From Streptomyces omiyaensis (GTDB taxonomy: Bacteria; Actinomycetota; Actinomycetes; Streptomycetales; Streptomycetaceae): a stretch of 64,000 nucleotides of DNA. Made by a program: the position numbers and the translations under genes. Numbering within the stretch: position 1 is the first letter of the stretch; every line of letters begins with the position of its first letter. The DNA is taken from NCBI RefSeq assembly GCF_014650895.1, contig NZ_BMVV01000031.1:1-64000 (forward strand), given 5' to 3'. Positions 1 to 7,893 of the stretch are shown piece by piece. Under the pieces are notes generated by a model, which saw only the letters and a list, made by a program, of their open reading frames with translations, searched no databases and was not told the DNA's origin.

Positions 1-168
1 AACGCCCTGCACGGCTCCGGCGACAACATCACCCCCTTCCCCCGCAGCAACGTCTTCCTCGTCTTCAACAGCGTGGAGAACGCCCCGGAGCTGCCCTTCG
101 CCGCCCCCGTCCGCCGCCCCTCCTACATCGCCGCCCGGGACACCACCCCCATCGGCTGCTCCCGGTGA
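1..168 (+). CDS. ectD: ectoine hydroxylase, C-terminal fragment (5' end outside window)
   Basis: The window opens inside a reading frame whose last 55 residues include GSGDNITPFPRSNVFLVFNS. This is the characteristic C-terminal segment of EctD, the Fe(II)/2-oxoglutarate dioxygenase that converts ectoine to 5-hydroxyectoine; the arginine of PRSN belongs to the conserved cosubstrate-binding end of the family. The frame stops with TGA at 166-168. EhuB starts only 23 bases later, so this is probably the end of an ectABCD operon read through into the uptake genes. Only the tail is visible, so integrity of the rest cannot be judged. Confidence 0.85.
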   Translation, partial: NALHGSGDNITPFPRSNVFLVFNSVENAPELPFAAPVRRPSYIAARDTTPIGCSR

Positions 169-191
169 ACCTCCGATACGGAAAGGGCCTC

Positions 192-1109
192 ATGAACGGG
201 CTCCCCTCACTCGACCGCCGCCGATTCCTCACCCGCTCACTGGGCATAGGAACCCTAGTCGCCGCCCCGGCCCTCCTCGGCGCCTGTACCCGTACCGAAA
301 TCGACAGTGGTGGCACACGCGGTGACGCGGACCTGCTGGCGAGGCTGCGGAAGCAGGGTCACGTCCGGGTGGGCTTCGCCGGCGAAGCCCCGTACGGCTT
401 CCAGGACGGCGGCGAGCTCGCCGGGGAGGCGCCCACCCTCCACCGGGAGATCTTCACCGCCCTCGGCATTCCCGAACTCCGGCCCCACCTCGCCGAGTTC
501 GGCGCCCTCATCCCCGGGCTGCTCGCCGGACGGTTCGACGTGGTGAGCGCCGGCATGGCCATCACACCCGAGCGCTGCGCCAAGGTCGCCTTCTCCGAGC
601 CGGAGTTCGTCTCCCCCACCGCGCTCATGGTCCGCGAGGGCAACCCGGAGGGCCTGAGCGACCTGGCGTCCTGCGCGGCGAAGGGCGTCCGGGTCGGCGT
701 CCTGACCGCCGCCGTCGAGGGCGGCTACGCGAAGGCCGCGGGCGTCCGGGACGGGGCCGTGGTGTCCGTCGGCAAGCAGCAGGACGGACTCGACGCGCTG
801 CTCGCCGGCCGGATCGACGCCTTCGCGCTCACCGGGATCTCGCTGCGCTGGCTCGCCCGCGCCAACGGGAGCGCCGCCGTGGAGGTCCTGGAGCCGTTCG
901 TGCCGGTGATCGACGGCGTGAAGCGGTATAGCCCCGGCGGCGCCGTCTTCCGCACCGGCGCCGTCTCGCTGCGGGAGGCCTTCGACGAGGAGCTCGCGCG
1001 GATCACCGGTGACCCCGGGCGGTACGTGGGGCTGATCGGGAAGTACGGCTTCACCGAGCGCGAGGTGCCACCGCGCACCCTGCGCACCGCGGAGCTGTGC
1101 GCGGGATGA
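192..1109 (+). CDS. ehuB: ectoine/hydroxyectoine ABC transporter substrate-binding lipoprotein EhuB
   Basis: Protein of 305 residues belonging to the family-3 extracellular solute-binding proteins. The N-terminus has a twin-arginine stretch (DRRRFLTRS), a hydrophobic core and a lipobox ending LLGAC with Cys32, so it is probably Tat-exported and lipidated. The motif GHVRVGFAGEAPYGFQD opens the mature binding domain and matches EhuB-type proteins. ATG at 192 is preferred to the in-frame GTG at 165 because GGAAAGGG sits just before it and the 165 start lies inside ectD. It is the first gene of a tightly coupled four-gene operon with two permeases and an ATPase. Location after ectD makes ectoines the expected ligand. 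Confidence 0.88.
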   Translation: MNGLPSLDRRRFLTRSLGIGTLVAAPALLGACTRTEIDSGGTRGDADLLARLRKQGHVRVGFAGEAPYGFQDGGELAGEAPTLHREIFTALGIPELRPHLAEFGALIPGLLAGRFDVVSAGMAITPERCAKVAFSEPEFVSPTALMVREGNPEGLSDLASCAAKGVRVGVLTAAVEGGYAKAAGVRDGAVVSVGKQQDGLDALLAGRIDAFALTGISLRWLARANGSAAVEVLEPFVPVIDGVKRYSPGGAVFRTGAVSLREAFDEELARITGDPGRYVGLIGKYGFTEREVPPRTLRTAELCAG

Positions 1110-1798
1110 CCGGATCCGGCACGGACGTGTTCCTCTCCGAGCTGGGCCGGGCGCTGCCGGGCATCGGCCGGGGGCTCCTGGTGACCCTGGAGGCGACGGC
1201 GCTCGGCGCGGCCCTCGCGCTGCTCGTCGCCTTCGCCCTGGGCCTGGCCTCCCGCTCCCGCGCCGTCGTGGTGCGCGGCGCGGCCCGCGTCACCGTGGAG
1301 TTCCTGCGCGGCACCTCGCTGTACGTCCAGCTGTTCTGGCTCTTCTTCGCGCTGCCGATGCTCGGCTTCCGGCTGGAGCCGATGGCCTGCGGGGTGCTCG
1401 CCTTCGGCCTCAACTACGGGGCGTACGGCGCGGAGGTGGTGCGCGGCTCGATCGCGGCCGTGCCCGCGGCCCAGACGGAGGCGGCGATCGCGCTGGGCAT
1501 GGGGCCGGGGCTGCGCCTGCGCAGGGTCGTGCTGCCGCAGGCGTACGTCCTGATGGTCCCGCCGTTCAAGAACCTGCTGATCCAGCTGCTCAAGGCAACG
1601 CCGCTGCTGTCCCTGGTCACCATCGCCGATCTCACCTTCGCGATCGACCAGCTCCGCTCCCAGACTGGCGCTACCGCCTCGGCCTATCTCTTGCTCCTGC
1701 TCCTCTACTTCGGTGTGGCAGCTCTCCTCGGGGCGGGCATGGACGCGCTGGAGCGAACGGCGAAGGAACGGCTGGGCCAGGAAGGCAGGAATGCCTGA
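1106..1798 (+). CDS. ehuC: ectoine/hydroxyectoine ABC transporter permease EhuC
   Basis: Inner-membrane permease of 230 residues of the HisM/GlnP type (polar amino-acid uptake). It has about five hydrophobic segments, and the cytoplasmic coupling (EAA) loop is visible as EAAIALGMGPGLRLRRVVLPQA around residues 125-146. The FLRGTSLYVQLFW stretch is typical of this permease family. The ATG at 1106 overlaps the ehuB stop as ATGA; an upstream GTG at 1097 is possible but poorly spaced from GGAG. The stop overlaps ehuD by one base. It forms a heterodimeric pore with EhuD. Confidence 0.87.
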   Translation: MTGSGTDVFLSELGRALPGIGRGLLVTLEATALGAALALLVAFALGLASRSRAVVVRGAARVTVEFLRGTSLYVQLFWLFFALPMLGFRLEPMACGVLAFGLNYGAYGAEVVRGSIAAVPAAQTEAAIALGMGPGLRLRRVVLPQAYVLMVPPFKNLLIQLLKATPLLSLVTIADLTFAIDQLRSQTGATASAYLLLLLLYFGVAALLGAGMDALERTAKERLGQEGRNA

Positions 1799-2433
1799 TG
1801 TGGGACATGGACGCGGCGCGGGCCGCGCTGCCCGTCGTGCTGTCCGGCTTCGGCGTCACGCTGCTGGCGACAGTCCTCGGCTTCGCGGTCGCGGTGGTCG
1901 CCGGGCTCGGCGTCGCCCTGGTCCAGCGCTCCGGCGTCCGGTGGATCGCCCTGCCGGTGGGCGCGCTGGCCTCGTTCGTGCGCTCGACGCCGGTGATGGT
2001 GCAGCTGTTCGCCGCCTGGGTGCTGGTGCCGGGCCTCGACCCGCTGACGCTCGGGGTGCTGGTCCTGGGCCTGCACTACGCCACGTACCTCTCCGAGGTG
2101 TACCGCGCCGGCATCGACGCCGTGCCGAAGGGGCAGTGGGAGGCCTGCATCGCGCTGTCCCTGCCGCGGCGGCGCGTGTGGCGGGCCGTGGTGCTGCCGC
2201 AGGCCGTGCGGAAGGTGCTTCCGGCACTCGGCAACTACGCGGTCTCCATGTTCAAGGAGACGCCGTTCCTCTCGGTCATCACGGTGAACGAGATGGTCCA
2301 CGAGGCGAACGCCTTCGGCAGCACCCACTTCGCCTACCTGGAGAGCTTCACCCTGGCCGCCGCCGTCTTCCTGATCGCGAGCTGGCCGACGTCCCTGCTC
2401 GTCCGCCGACTGGAGGCCCGCCTTGCCCACTGA
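1798..2433 (+). CDS. ehuD: ectoine/hydroxyectoine ABC transporter permease EhuD
   Basis: Second permease of the importer, 211 residues, with the same fold as EhuC. The coupling loop is seen as EACIALSLPRRRVWRAVVLPQA, and FVRSTPVMVQLF is the conserved segment after the first membrane helices. The start ATG shares its A with the TGA of ehuC (TGATG), and its 3' end overlaps ehuA by 11 bases, so the whole set must be translated from one message. Paired non-identical permeases are the rule in Ehu systems. Confidence 0.87.
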   Translation: MWDMDAARAALPVVLSGFGVTLLATVLGFAVAVVAGLGVALVQRSGVRWIALPVGALASFVRSTPVMVQLFAAWVLVPGLDPLTLGVLVLGLHYATYLSEVYRAGIDAVPKGQWEACIALSLPRRRVWRAVVLPQAVRKVLPALGNYAVSMFKETPFLSVITVNEMVHEANAFGSTHFAYLESFTLAAAVFLIASWPTSLLVRRLEARLAH

Positions 2434-3217
2434 GACCGACCACGGACCGGAGAAGGTCCGGTTCGACCGGGTGACGAAACGGTTCGGGGAACAGACCGTG
2501 CTCGACGGGCTCGACCTGACGGTCGCGCCGGGCGAGCGGGTGACCCTGATCGGCCCGAGCGGCTCCGGGAAGACGACCATCCTGCGGCTGCTGATGACGC
2601 TGGAGCGGGTGACGGACGGCGTCGTCCACCTGGACGGGGAGCCGTACTCCCACATGCCGTCGGGCCGCGCGGGCGGCAAGCTCGTCCCCGCGGACGAGCG
2701 CTACCTGGCCCCGCGCCGCCGGCGCGTCGGGATGGTGTTCCAGCAGTTCAACCTCTTCCCGCACCTGAGCGTCCTCGCCAACGTCACGGAGGCCCCCCGG
2801 CACGTCCTGAGCCTCGACGCCGACGAGGCCGCCGCCCGGGCCCGGGACCTCCTCGGGCTCGTCGGCCTCGCGGACAAGGAGGACGCCCACCCCACCCGTC
2901 TCTCCGGCGGCCAGCAGCAGCGCGTCGCCATCGCCCGGGCCCTGGCGATGCGCCCCGAGCTGCTCCTCCTGGACGAGGTGACCTCCGCGCTCGACCCCGA
3001 GCTGGTGGCGGAGGTCCTGGACGTCCTGCGGGACGTCGCCGCCGGCACCGACATCACGATGCTCTGCGTCACCCACGAGATGGGCTTCGCCCGCGACATC
3101 TCGCACCGGATCCTCATGTTCGACGAGGGCCGCGTGCTGGAGTCCGATGCCCCGGAGCGGCTGCTCGACGACCCGGAGCACGAGCGGACCCGCGCGTTCC
3201 TGAGAACGATCCGGTGA
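2423..3217 (+). CDS. ehuA: ectoine/hydroxyectoine ABC transporter ATP-binding protein EhuA
   Basis: ATPase of 264 residues that energises uptake through EhuCD. Walker A is GPSGSGKTT, the ABC signature is LSGGQQQRVAIARAL and Walker B is LLLLDEVTSALDPE, followed by the switch histidine in CVTHEMGFAR. The glutamate-valine after Walker B (DEVTSAL) is usual for polar amino-acid importers. A TTG start at 2423 is used because GGAG lies 8 bases upstream and the frame opens inside the end of ehuD. It is the last gene of the operon; the next gene runs towards it on the other strand. Confidence 0.87.
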   Translation: MPTETDHGPEKVRFDRVTKRFGEQTVLDGLDLTVAPGERVTLIGPSGSGKTTILRLLMTLERVTDGVVHLDGEPYSHMPSGRAGGKLVPADERYLAPRRRRVGMVFQQFNLFPHLSVLANVTEAPRHVLSLDADEAAARARDLLGLVGLADKEDAHPTRLSGGQQQRVAIARALAMRPELLLLDEVTSALDPELVAEVLDVLRDVAAGTDITMLCVTHEMGFARDISHRILMFDEGRVLESDAPERLLDDPEHERTRAFLRTIR

Positions 3218-3330
3218 GCAGCCGCTCGCAGAGCCGACCGCCCAGCCCGTCACCCGTTGGACGCCGACTGCCCGCCAGGGCTGGCACGCCGACGGAATGC
3301 GGCAGCAGAGGGAAGGCGAGGGCTCCCTCG

Positions 3331-3876
3331 TCAAACGCGAGTGAGGGCGGCGGCGCCGAAGGAAACATCGAAGCGGTCGCACCAGATGCTGAGGCTGGTG
3401 TATTGGGACCAGTCGACGTCAGCAGGCAGCGCGTAATTCTGGTCGCCCTTGTTCCCCTTGAGTTTGGCAAGCGTGACGTGACGCCCGTCGTCGAAGACGT
3501 GCCAGCCCGCCTTCCCCTCCACGACTGCCGCGTCGCTGAGGACGACCCGAAGGTCCGGCCCGTTGCTCGTGTCAAGCTCCTCGATCCTCAGGGTGTGGGT
3601 GCCATCCGCGAGACGGACCACCTTCGCGGTGCCGGAGGTGTCGTGTTCGTGACTGATGAAGACTCCCTCCGCCACGGTCGTCGGACCGACCGGCGCGGGC
3701 GACGTGGCGCCGGAGGCGGTGGGGACCACGGCCTCGGTGGTGGGTGCGCTCGTGGGAAGAGCCTCGTTCACCGTCTCGTCCACCCACAGGGCCCACGGCT
3801 TGAACCACATCAGGGCTGAGGCCGCCACCACTGCGGCGACGCCGCCCCACAGCGCCCACTTTTTTCGGCGTCCCAC
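3331..3876 (-). CDS. DM13-domain membrane-anchored protein
   Basis: Protein of 181 residues with one N-terminal membrane anchor (about residues 8-25), a Thr/Pro/Ala-rich linker and a C-terminal DM13 domain (about 70-180) containing FISHEHDTSGTAKVVRLADG, DTSNGPDLRVVLS and IWCDRFDVSFGAA. DM13 domains are thought to take part in extracellular redox or electron-transfer chemistry; the single Cys in IWCDRF is the conserved residue of this family. The GTG at 3876 is chosen over an ATG 24 codons upstream because GGAGGAGG sits directly before it. The gene stands alone, convergent with ehuA. A degraded second copy lies at 28385-28627. Confidence 0.8.
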   Translation of the reverse strand: MGRRKKWALWGGVAAVVAASALMWFKPWALWVDETVNEALPTSAPTTEAVVPTASGATSPAPVGPTTVAEGVFISHEHDTSGTAKVVRLADGTHTLRIEELDTSNGPDLRVVLSDAAVVEGKAGWHVFDDGRHVTLAKLKGNKGDQNYALPADVDWSQYTSLSIWCDRFDVSFGAAALTRV

Positions 3877-3931
3877 GGTGCCCTCCTCCGGTTCGACTTC
3901 ACTGTCTTTCCCATCCAAGCGGGGACACCCT

Positions 3932-4378
3932 TTACAGAGAAGTCGCACCGGATGACGAATCTCTTACGGCCGGGACGTCTCGATCACTCGACCGTGTCGC
4001 ACGGCGGGCGCCGAGAGGACTCGCCTCGAAGGCCAGCCGCCCCAGCGCGACGAGGCAACCCTGCCCGAAGACCATCACCAGCAAGGCGCCTTCGTCCCAG
4101 TACTACTCCACGGCCCAGGGGCGAAGGATCACCACCGTCACGCCGAGATGCGAGGCGGAGAGAACGAGCCCGGTCCGGCGACGGCGGATGCAGAGAAGCG
4201 GCACCACCGTCCACACAGCGGAGACGAGCACCATCAGAGGGGCGGCAAAAGGCAGAACGGACATGGCGGACCTCGTGATCGGCAGATCGGTCTGCAACCG
4301 TCGCATCCGCGCAGGGCTCATACCAGCCCTTCGACGCATCACCTCCATCACGGGAAAGCCGAGCTCGACGGCCGGCAC
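3932..4378 (-). pseudogene. possible membrane-protein remnant interrupted by one stop codon
   Basis: From an ATG at 4378 the minus strand encodes a protein-like stretch with an amphipathic start (VMEVMRRRAGMSPARMRR) and two hydrophobic segments (SVLPFAAPLMVLVSAVWTVV and GLVLSASHLGVTVVIL). It is interrupted by TAG at 4105-4103 and continues in the same frame as YWDEGALLVMVFGQG to a TAA at 3934-3932. Continuation of a hydrophobic protein on both sides of one stop suggests a broken gene. I cannot name the family; sequencing error or chance are alternatives. Confidence 0.35.
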
Positions 4379-4936
4379 GGTCTCCGCCGGAGGGCACTCA
4401 CGTTCGGCCGACCGAACGGTGTGCTTTCGTGGAGCCAGGTCGTTTCCCCGAACCTCGGCCAGCGATCTCGATCACCAGCCCTCGGTGCGTTCGCCAGCCT
4501 TCTTGGCATCGCCCAGAGAACAGCAGCCACCGGCTTGCACCAGTGTGCCGTCCGCAACTTCAAAGGTCGCTTTGGCCCCCTGCCGGACGGGACGCGTGGA
4601 CGACGAATGTGTCTCCCACGACGAAGCGCCCCTCGCCGCGCGCCCGAGACTCAGGCGGCCGAACGGCGGTCCCGGGTGCCCACACCGCGCGCGAATCGAA
4701 ACCGCGTGACCGACGTGGGGCCCAGCCCCGCAGATAGGCGACGCCGAGCGGCGGCAGGATGACTGTGCGCAGAAAGATCCACAGAATCTGGAACAGGGGT
4801 GTCGCCCTCCCTCATGCAGGAGATGATCGGCAGGTTGACCAGCCCGAGAGCCGTAGGTCGCCGCTCCGCGCCTGCGGTGCACCGAAGTCCCAGGCGTGTA
4901 GCGGAGCGGGACCGCGTGGGCATGGTCGGCCGCCGG
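3949..4936. other. low-coding, apparently decayed stretch
   Basis: About 1 kb between the DM13 gene and the membrane-protein gene starting at 5698 has no reading frame with normal Streptomyces codon bias along its length. It contains the interrupted membrane frame at 3932-4378 and a short hydrophobic frame at 4560-4796. Fragments such as QGAKATFEVADGTLVQAGG (minus strand near 4520-4570) look protein-like but lie in a different frame. The stretch is best read as remnants of one or more inactivated genes. Confidence 0.4.
4560..4796 (-). CDS. possible small membrane protein with CTG start
   Basis: Minus-strand frame of 78 codons beginning at a CTG 8 bases after GGAGGG. The first 25 residues are strongly hydrophobic (LFQILWIFLRTVILPPLGV) and the ILPPLGV element recalls the first half of YqaE/Pmp3-type small membrane proteins, but the remainder is hydrophilic and does not fit that family. 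It lies in a decayed region, so it may be a frameshifted piece of a larger lost gene. Confidence 0.25.
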   Translation of the reverse strand: MFQILWIFLRTVILPPLGVAYLRGWAPRRSRGFDSRAVWAPGTAVRPPESRARGEGRFVVGDTFVVHASRPAGGQSDL

Positions 4937-5698
4937 TCACAAGAACGTGCTTCCCGCCGCGAGGGGACGCGCGTGCCGGCCTCGGCTCCGTACGGACTTC
5001 CAGACGAGGTAGTGGCGGACGAGCGGCACCAGGGTGCACCAGAGGAGGGCCTCGCCGACCGGCCCGAGCTCTGCCAGGCCGGCGAGGACGAAAGCGGGCA
5101 ACACGCACAGAGTGGAGCCGAGGGCCCATTTCAGCCGCAGCACGAGCACAGCGGGCAGCCCGGTAGCGGCCCAGGCACGGGCCCCGGCGCAGGCGGAGGC
5201 TCCGGTGTGGAGGAGGAAGGCGCCGATGGGGATCAGGGTAAGGGCGACAGCGAGGATGACATCCGCCTCGTCTTCCGGGGTGTCCGCTGTTTCCTGGGCG
5301 ATTCCGTCGCGGGCGACGACGACGGCGTGGTCGCGCCACAGGGTGACGGTGACGTCGTCGCCCACTTCGAGGCGTTCGAGGAGCGGCCCCTCACCACCCA
5401 TGTCTATCTCCCGGGGAAGCCCCGGTGTCTTATGCAGGCGGAGGGTGAACTCCTCCTGCTTGGGTTCGTCCCGGATGACGACAGTGGCCACGCGGGCCTT
5501 GCGGGCATGGAGACAGCTCGCGTGAGGCGCGGGAGTGGCATCGGCGCAGGTCTCGGCCTGGAGGTACTGGCGCTCATCCGTCACTGCCTGGGGTACCGCG
5601 GCCAGGCCGAGGGACGCGACGGTGAGGGCGACAAGGCCCAGGAGGGCGGCGACGGCTCTCCACGCCCGGTGCCAGAGGGTTCGCCGGCGCGTGCTCAT
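4937..5698 (-). CDS. hypothetical membrane protein
   Basis: Protein of 253 residues that I cannot assign to a named family. It begins with basic residues and a hydrophobic segment (VAALLGLVALTVASLGLAAV, about residues 15-35), has a 100-residue presumably extracytoplasmic region with two cysteines and many acidic residues, and then two or three membrane segments (ILAVALTLIPIGAFLL and two between about 180 and 230). ATG at 5698 follows an AGGA box. It is the last gene of a minus-strand set with a CBS protein and a Na+/H+ antiporter, so a role in the same ion or pH response is plausible but unproven. Confidence 0.65.
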   Translation of the reverse strand: MSTRRRTLWHRAWRAVAALLGLVALTVASLGLAAVPQAVTDERQYLQAETCADATPAPHASCLHARKARVATVVIRDEPKQEEFTLRLHKTPGLPREIDMGGEGPLLERLEVGDDVTVTLWRDHAVVVARDGIAQETADTPEDEADVILAVALTLIPIGAFLLHTGASACAGARAWAATGLPAVLVLRLKWALGSTLCVLPAFVLAGLAELGPVGEALLWCTLVPLVRHYLVWKSVRSRGRHARPLAAGSTFL

Positions 5699-5798
5699 GG
5701 CGAGGTCCTGTGGCCGGAGAACCCAGGGTGCGTGAGGCTCCTGATGGCAGTCTGAGGTGGGACGTCCATGTCTCCCTCGGGGGGGGCGGCTGTGCGAT

Positions 5799-6248
5799 TC
5801 AGAAGAAATGCTGGAGCAGGGTGGTGGCGTCCACGGTGCCGAGCAGGTGCGGCTCTTCGTCGGTGTAGTCCACGACCAGGACGACGGGACAGCCGGTGCG
5901 TTCCATCACCGCGGCCATGTGGAGAGGTGACGCGTCGGGGCTGACGACCGGCGGAGCGGGCAGGCGCGTGGGCAGGACGTCCGCGAGGAGGATCTCGCCG
6001 GCCCCGGCCCGCACCGTCTCGTCGAGCGCCTCGCCCACGACGGCGGCGAGCAGAGGGTCGTCCCGCACGGGGCGGGGCAGAGCGGCGTTGAGGATCGTGG
6101 TGGGAGGCACCGCGGCAAGGGGATGTCCGTCCGCGCTCACGACGACGAGTGCCGGCGCCCTTTCGCGGATGAGCAGGCCCACGGCGTCCCAAAGCCGGGT
6201 GTCGAGCCGGACAGAGGTACAGGGCCATGCCAGATCACGCGCGTGCAT
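5799..6248 (-). CDS. CBS-domain protein
   Basis: Protein of 149 residues made of a tandem pair of CBS motifs: SVRLDTRLWDAVGLLIRERA followed by LVVVSADGHPLAAV, and PPVVSPDASPLHMAAVMERT followed by PVVLVVDYTDEEPHLLGTV. CBS pairs usually bind adenine nucleotides and gate transporters or enzymes. The start overlaps the 3' end of the upstream antiporter gene by 14 bases, indicating translational coupling, so it probably senses nucleotide or energy state for that antiporter. GGAGG precedes the ATG. Confidence 0.75.
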   Translation of the reverse strand: MHARDLAWPCTSVRLDTRLWDAVGLLIRERAPALVVVSADGHPLAAVPPTTILNAALPRPVRDDPLLAAVVGEALDETVRAGAGEILLADVLPTRLPAPPVVSPDASPLHMAAVMERTGCPVVLVVDYTDEEPHLLGTVDATTLLQHFF

Positions 6249-7485
6249 GCGGGATGGCCTCCCCCGTGCTCGTCCCGCCGCTGGATGTCTTCGGGGGCGT
6301 GGTGCCGGTGTCGATGAGGTCGTCGACGTGGAAGAGGCGTGCGATGGGGACGTCGGTGCTGCTGTGGGCGATGATCGAGAAGGCGATGCAGACGGCGATG
6401 AGCGTGTACGCCTCCTGCCCCTGTGGGATGCCGGCCTGGAGGACGAGCAGGCCGTAGACGACCGACGCGAAGCCCTTCGGACCGAACCACGCGGCCACCA
6501 GCTTCTCCCGGCGGTCGATCCGCGTACCCCACAGGGACAGCAGCAGGGAACCGGGCCTGATCAGCACGATGGCGAGGACGGCGGCCGCGTAGCCGCCCCA
6601 GGAGAGGTCTCCGAACAGCTGCGGGGTCAGCAGGGCGCCGAAGACCAGCAGGGCGGCGAACTTGGCCAGCTCCGCCAGTGCCTCTCCCAGCGGCTCGAAC
6701 ACCTTGTGGGACTCCGGCGCGACGGCGGCGAGGACCGCGCCCGCGGAGAAGGCGGCGAGGTAGGGGTTGGCGTGGGTGAGGTGACAGGCCGCGTACAGGA
6801 TGATCCCGGTGGCCAGCGGCAGCAGGGGCTGCAGCTTGGGCTCGGCGCCAAGGTGCGGCAGACGTACAAGCCCGTTGACGATCAGTGGGAGGAGGACACC
6901 GAAGGCAAGCCCGAGGCCGAGCTCCAGGGCGATGCTTCCGTACGACGCCTCCGCGCCGGCCGCGGTCGGACCGGCGGCGGCGATGAGGATCAGGACCACC
7001 GGCAGGGCGAGCCCGTCGTTGATGCCGCTCTCCACGTTCAATAGCTCCCGCAGCCGGGCCGGCACCTCCTTGCGGCCCACGATCGCGGAGGCGAACACCG
7101 GGTCGGTCGGTGCGAGGACCGCGCCGACGAGGAAGGACGTCGTCCAGTTCAGGCCGACCAGGTAGTGGGTGATCAGAGCCATGCCGACGCAGGCGAGCGG
7201 CATGCCCAGGCCCAGCGCCCGCGCCGGGTTGCGCCAGTTGGCCCGCAGCTTGGCGAAGGAGACGTGCATGCCGTCGGTGAACAGCACCGCGAACAGCGCG
7301 AGGTCGGCGGTGACCGACACGATCTCGCTCTCGGGCGTGACGTGGATCAACCCGAGGAAGCCGTCGCTGACCAGCGCCCCACCGAGGAGGAAGAGCAGCG
7401 AGGTCGACAGGACGGTGCGGGCAGCGAGCCCGGACAGTAGGACCGCGACGAGCAGCGCGGCCCCGAAGACGGCGACGAGCACCAT
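6235..7485 (-). CDS. CPA1-family Na+/H+ (cation/proton) antiporter
   Basis: Protein of 416 residues with roughly 12 hydrophobic segments. Signature elements of the CPA1/NhaP group are visible: GAVLAPTDPVFASAIVG (TDP motif in the unwound helix) and LLNVESGINDGLALPVVLIL (conserved ND pair in the ion-binding helix). It exchanges cytoplasmic Na+ or K+ for external protons across the plasma membrane. It lacks the long C-terminal tail of eukaryotic NHE proteins; the overlapping CBS gene may supply the regulatory part in trans. Its leader holds a copy of the conserved GCCGGGAAGTCTGGTCGGC element, and a palindrome lies further upstream at 7623-7641. Confidence 0.85.
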   Translation of the reverse strand: MVLVAVFGAALLVAVLLSGLAARTVLSTSLLFLLGGALVSDGFLGLIHVTPESEIVSVTADLALFAVLFTDGMHVSFAKLRANWRNPARALGLGMPLACVGMALITHYLVGLNWTTSFLVGAVLAPTDPVFASAIVGRKEVPARLRELLNVESGINDGLALPVVLILIAAAGPTAAGAEASYGSIALELGLGLAFGVLLPLIVNGLVRLPHLGAEPKLQPLLPLATGIILYAACHLTHANPYLAAFSAGAVLAAVAPESHKVFEPLGEALAELAKFAALLVFGALLTPQLFGDLSWGGYAAAVLAIVLIRPGSLLLSLWGTRIDRREKLVAAWFGPKGFASVVYGLLVLQAGIPQGQEAYTLIAVCIAFSIIAHSSTDVPIARLFHVDDLIDTGTTPPKTSSGGTSTGEAIPHARA

Positions 7486-7530
7486 GGCGGAATTCCCCCG
7501 ATCGACAGAAAAGAGACGTGTCCCTTACCC

Positions 7531-7554
7531 GCCGACCAGACTTCCCGGCACACC
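7531..7554 (-). promoter_or_regulatory. leader motif copy A (upstream of CPA1 antiporter)
   Basis: On the minus strand this reads GGTGT followed by GCCGGGAAGTCTGGTCGGC and lies 45 bases before the antiporter ATG. It can fold into a short hairpin (CCGG pairing with CTGG around GAAGT, or GCCG with CGGC). The same 24-mer occurs at 11810, 12308, 16535 and 34112. Its sense orientation close to the start codon suggests an RNA element in the 5' leader rather than a DNA operator. Confidence 0.6.
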
Positions 7555-7622
7555 GAGGGGAAACTTACACCTTCCTTACGCGGCATTGACAGAACCCTAG
7601 CGCGCACGAAATTCGGATCCTC

Positions 7623-7641
7623 ATTGCCGAGGCTCGGCAAT
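7623..7641. promoter_or_regulatory. palindrome ATTGCCG-N5-CGGCAAT, copy 1
   Basis: ATTGCCGAGGCTCGGCAAT is a perfect 9-base inverted repeat around one base, about 140 bases upstream of the antiporter start. The same arms recur at 28142-28160 upstream of the flotillin operon, with a different centre (GAGTA), which is how a dimeric repressor or activator site behaves. There is no T-run, so a terminator is unlikely. Confidence 0.5.
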
Positions 7642-7893
7642 CACAAGAGAGGGTCGTTGCGCTGCCAGAACGAGGCAGTTCCCCCATGGTCGCGGCTTCC
7701 GTACGCGTACGTCGAAAAGTCCGGTCGGCCACAGGCCCTGCTCTTGCCGCGACCACCCCCTCTTCTGGTCGGCACCACCTGATGGGGGACTCTTCCTCTG
7801 CCGAATTCGGTTGCTAGGGTCGGAACTTCGAGCAACAGATCGATTCGGCTCCTGAAGCACTCGGAGCGCTAGCACATACGGGGGAGGCGTCTC

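Larger units (their letters stand above)
7486..7893. other. divergent intergenic region with leader motif and palindrome
   Basis: 408 bases separate the minus-strand antiporter from the plus-strand WXG-like cluster. On the antiporter side it carries the leader motif (7531-7554) and a 19-base palindrome (7623-7641). The side next to 7894 ends with a strong GGGGGAGG ribosome-binding site. I see no credible coding frame in it. Confidence 0.6.

Noticed and set aside
165..191. Upstream GTG start for ehuB
   Set aside because: It overlaps the ectD stop and lacks a spaced ribosome-binding site; the Tat signal begins correctly from the ATG at 192.
3317..3330. CGAGGGCTCCCTCG as a terminator between ehuA and the DM13 gene
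   Set aside because: The palindrome leaves only a two-base loop or a short stem and no T-run; it is too weak to call.
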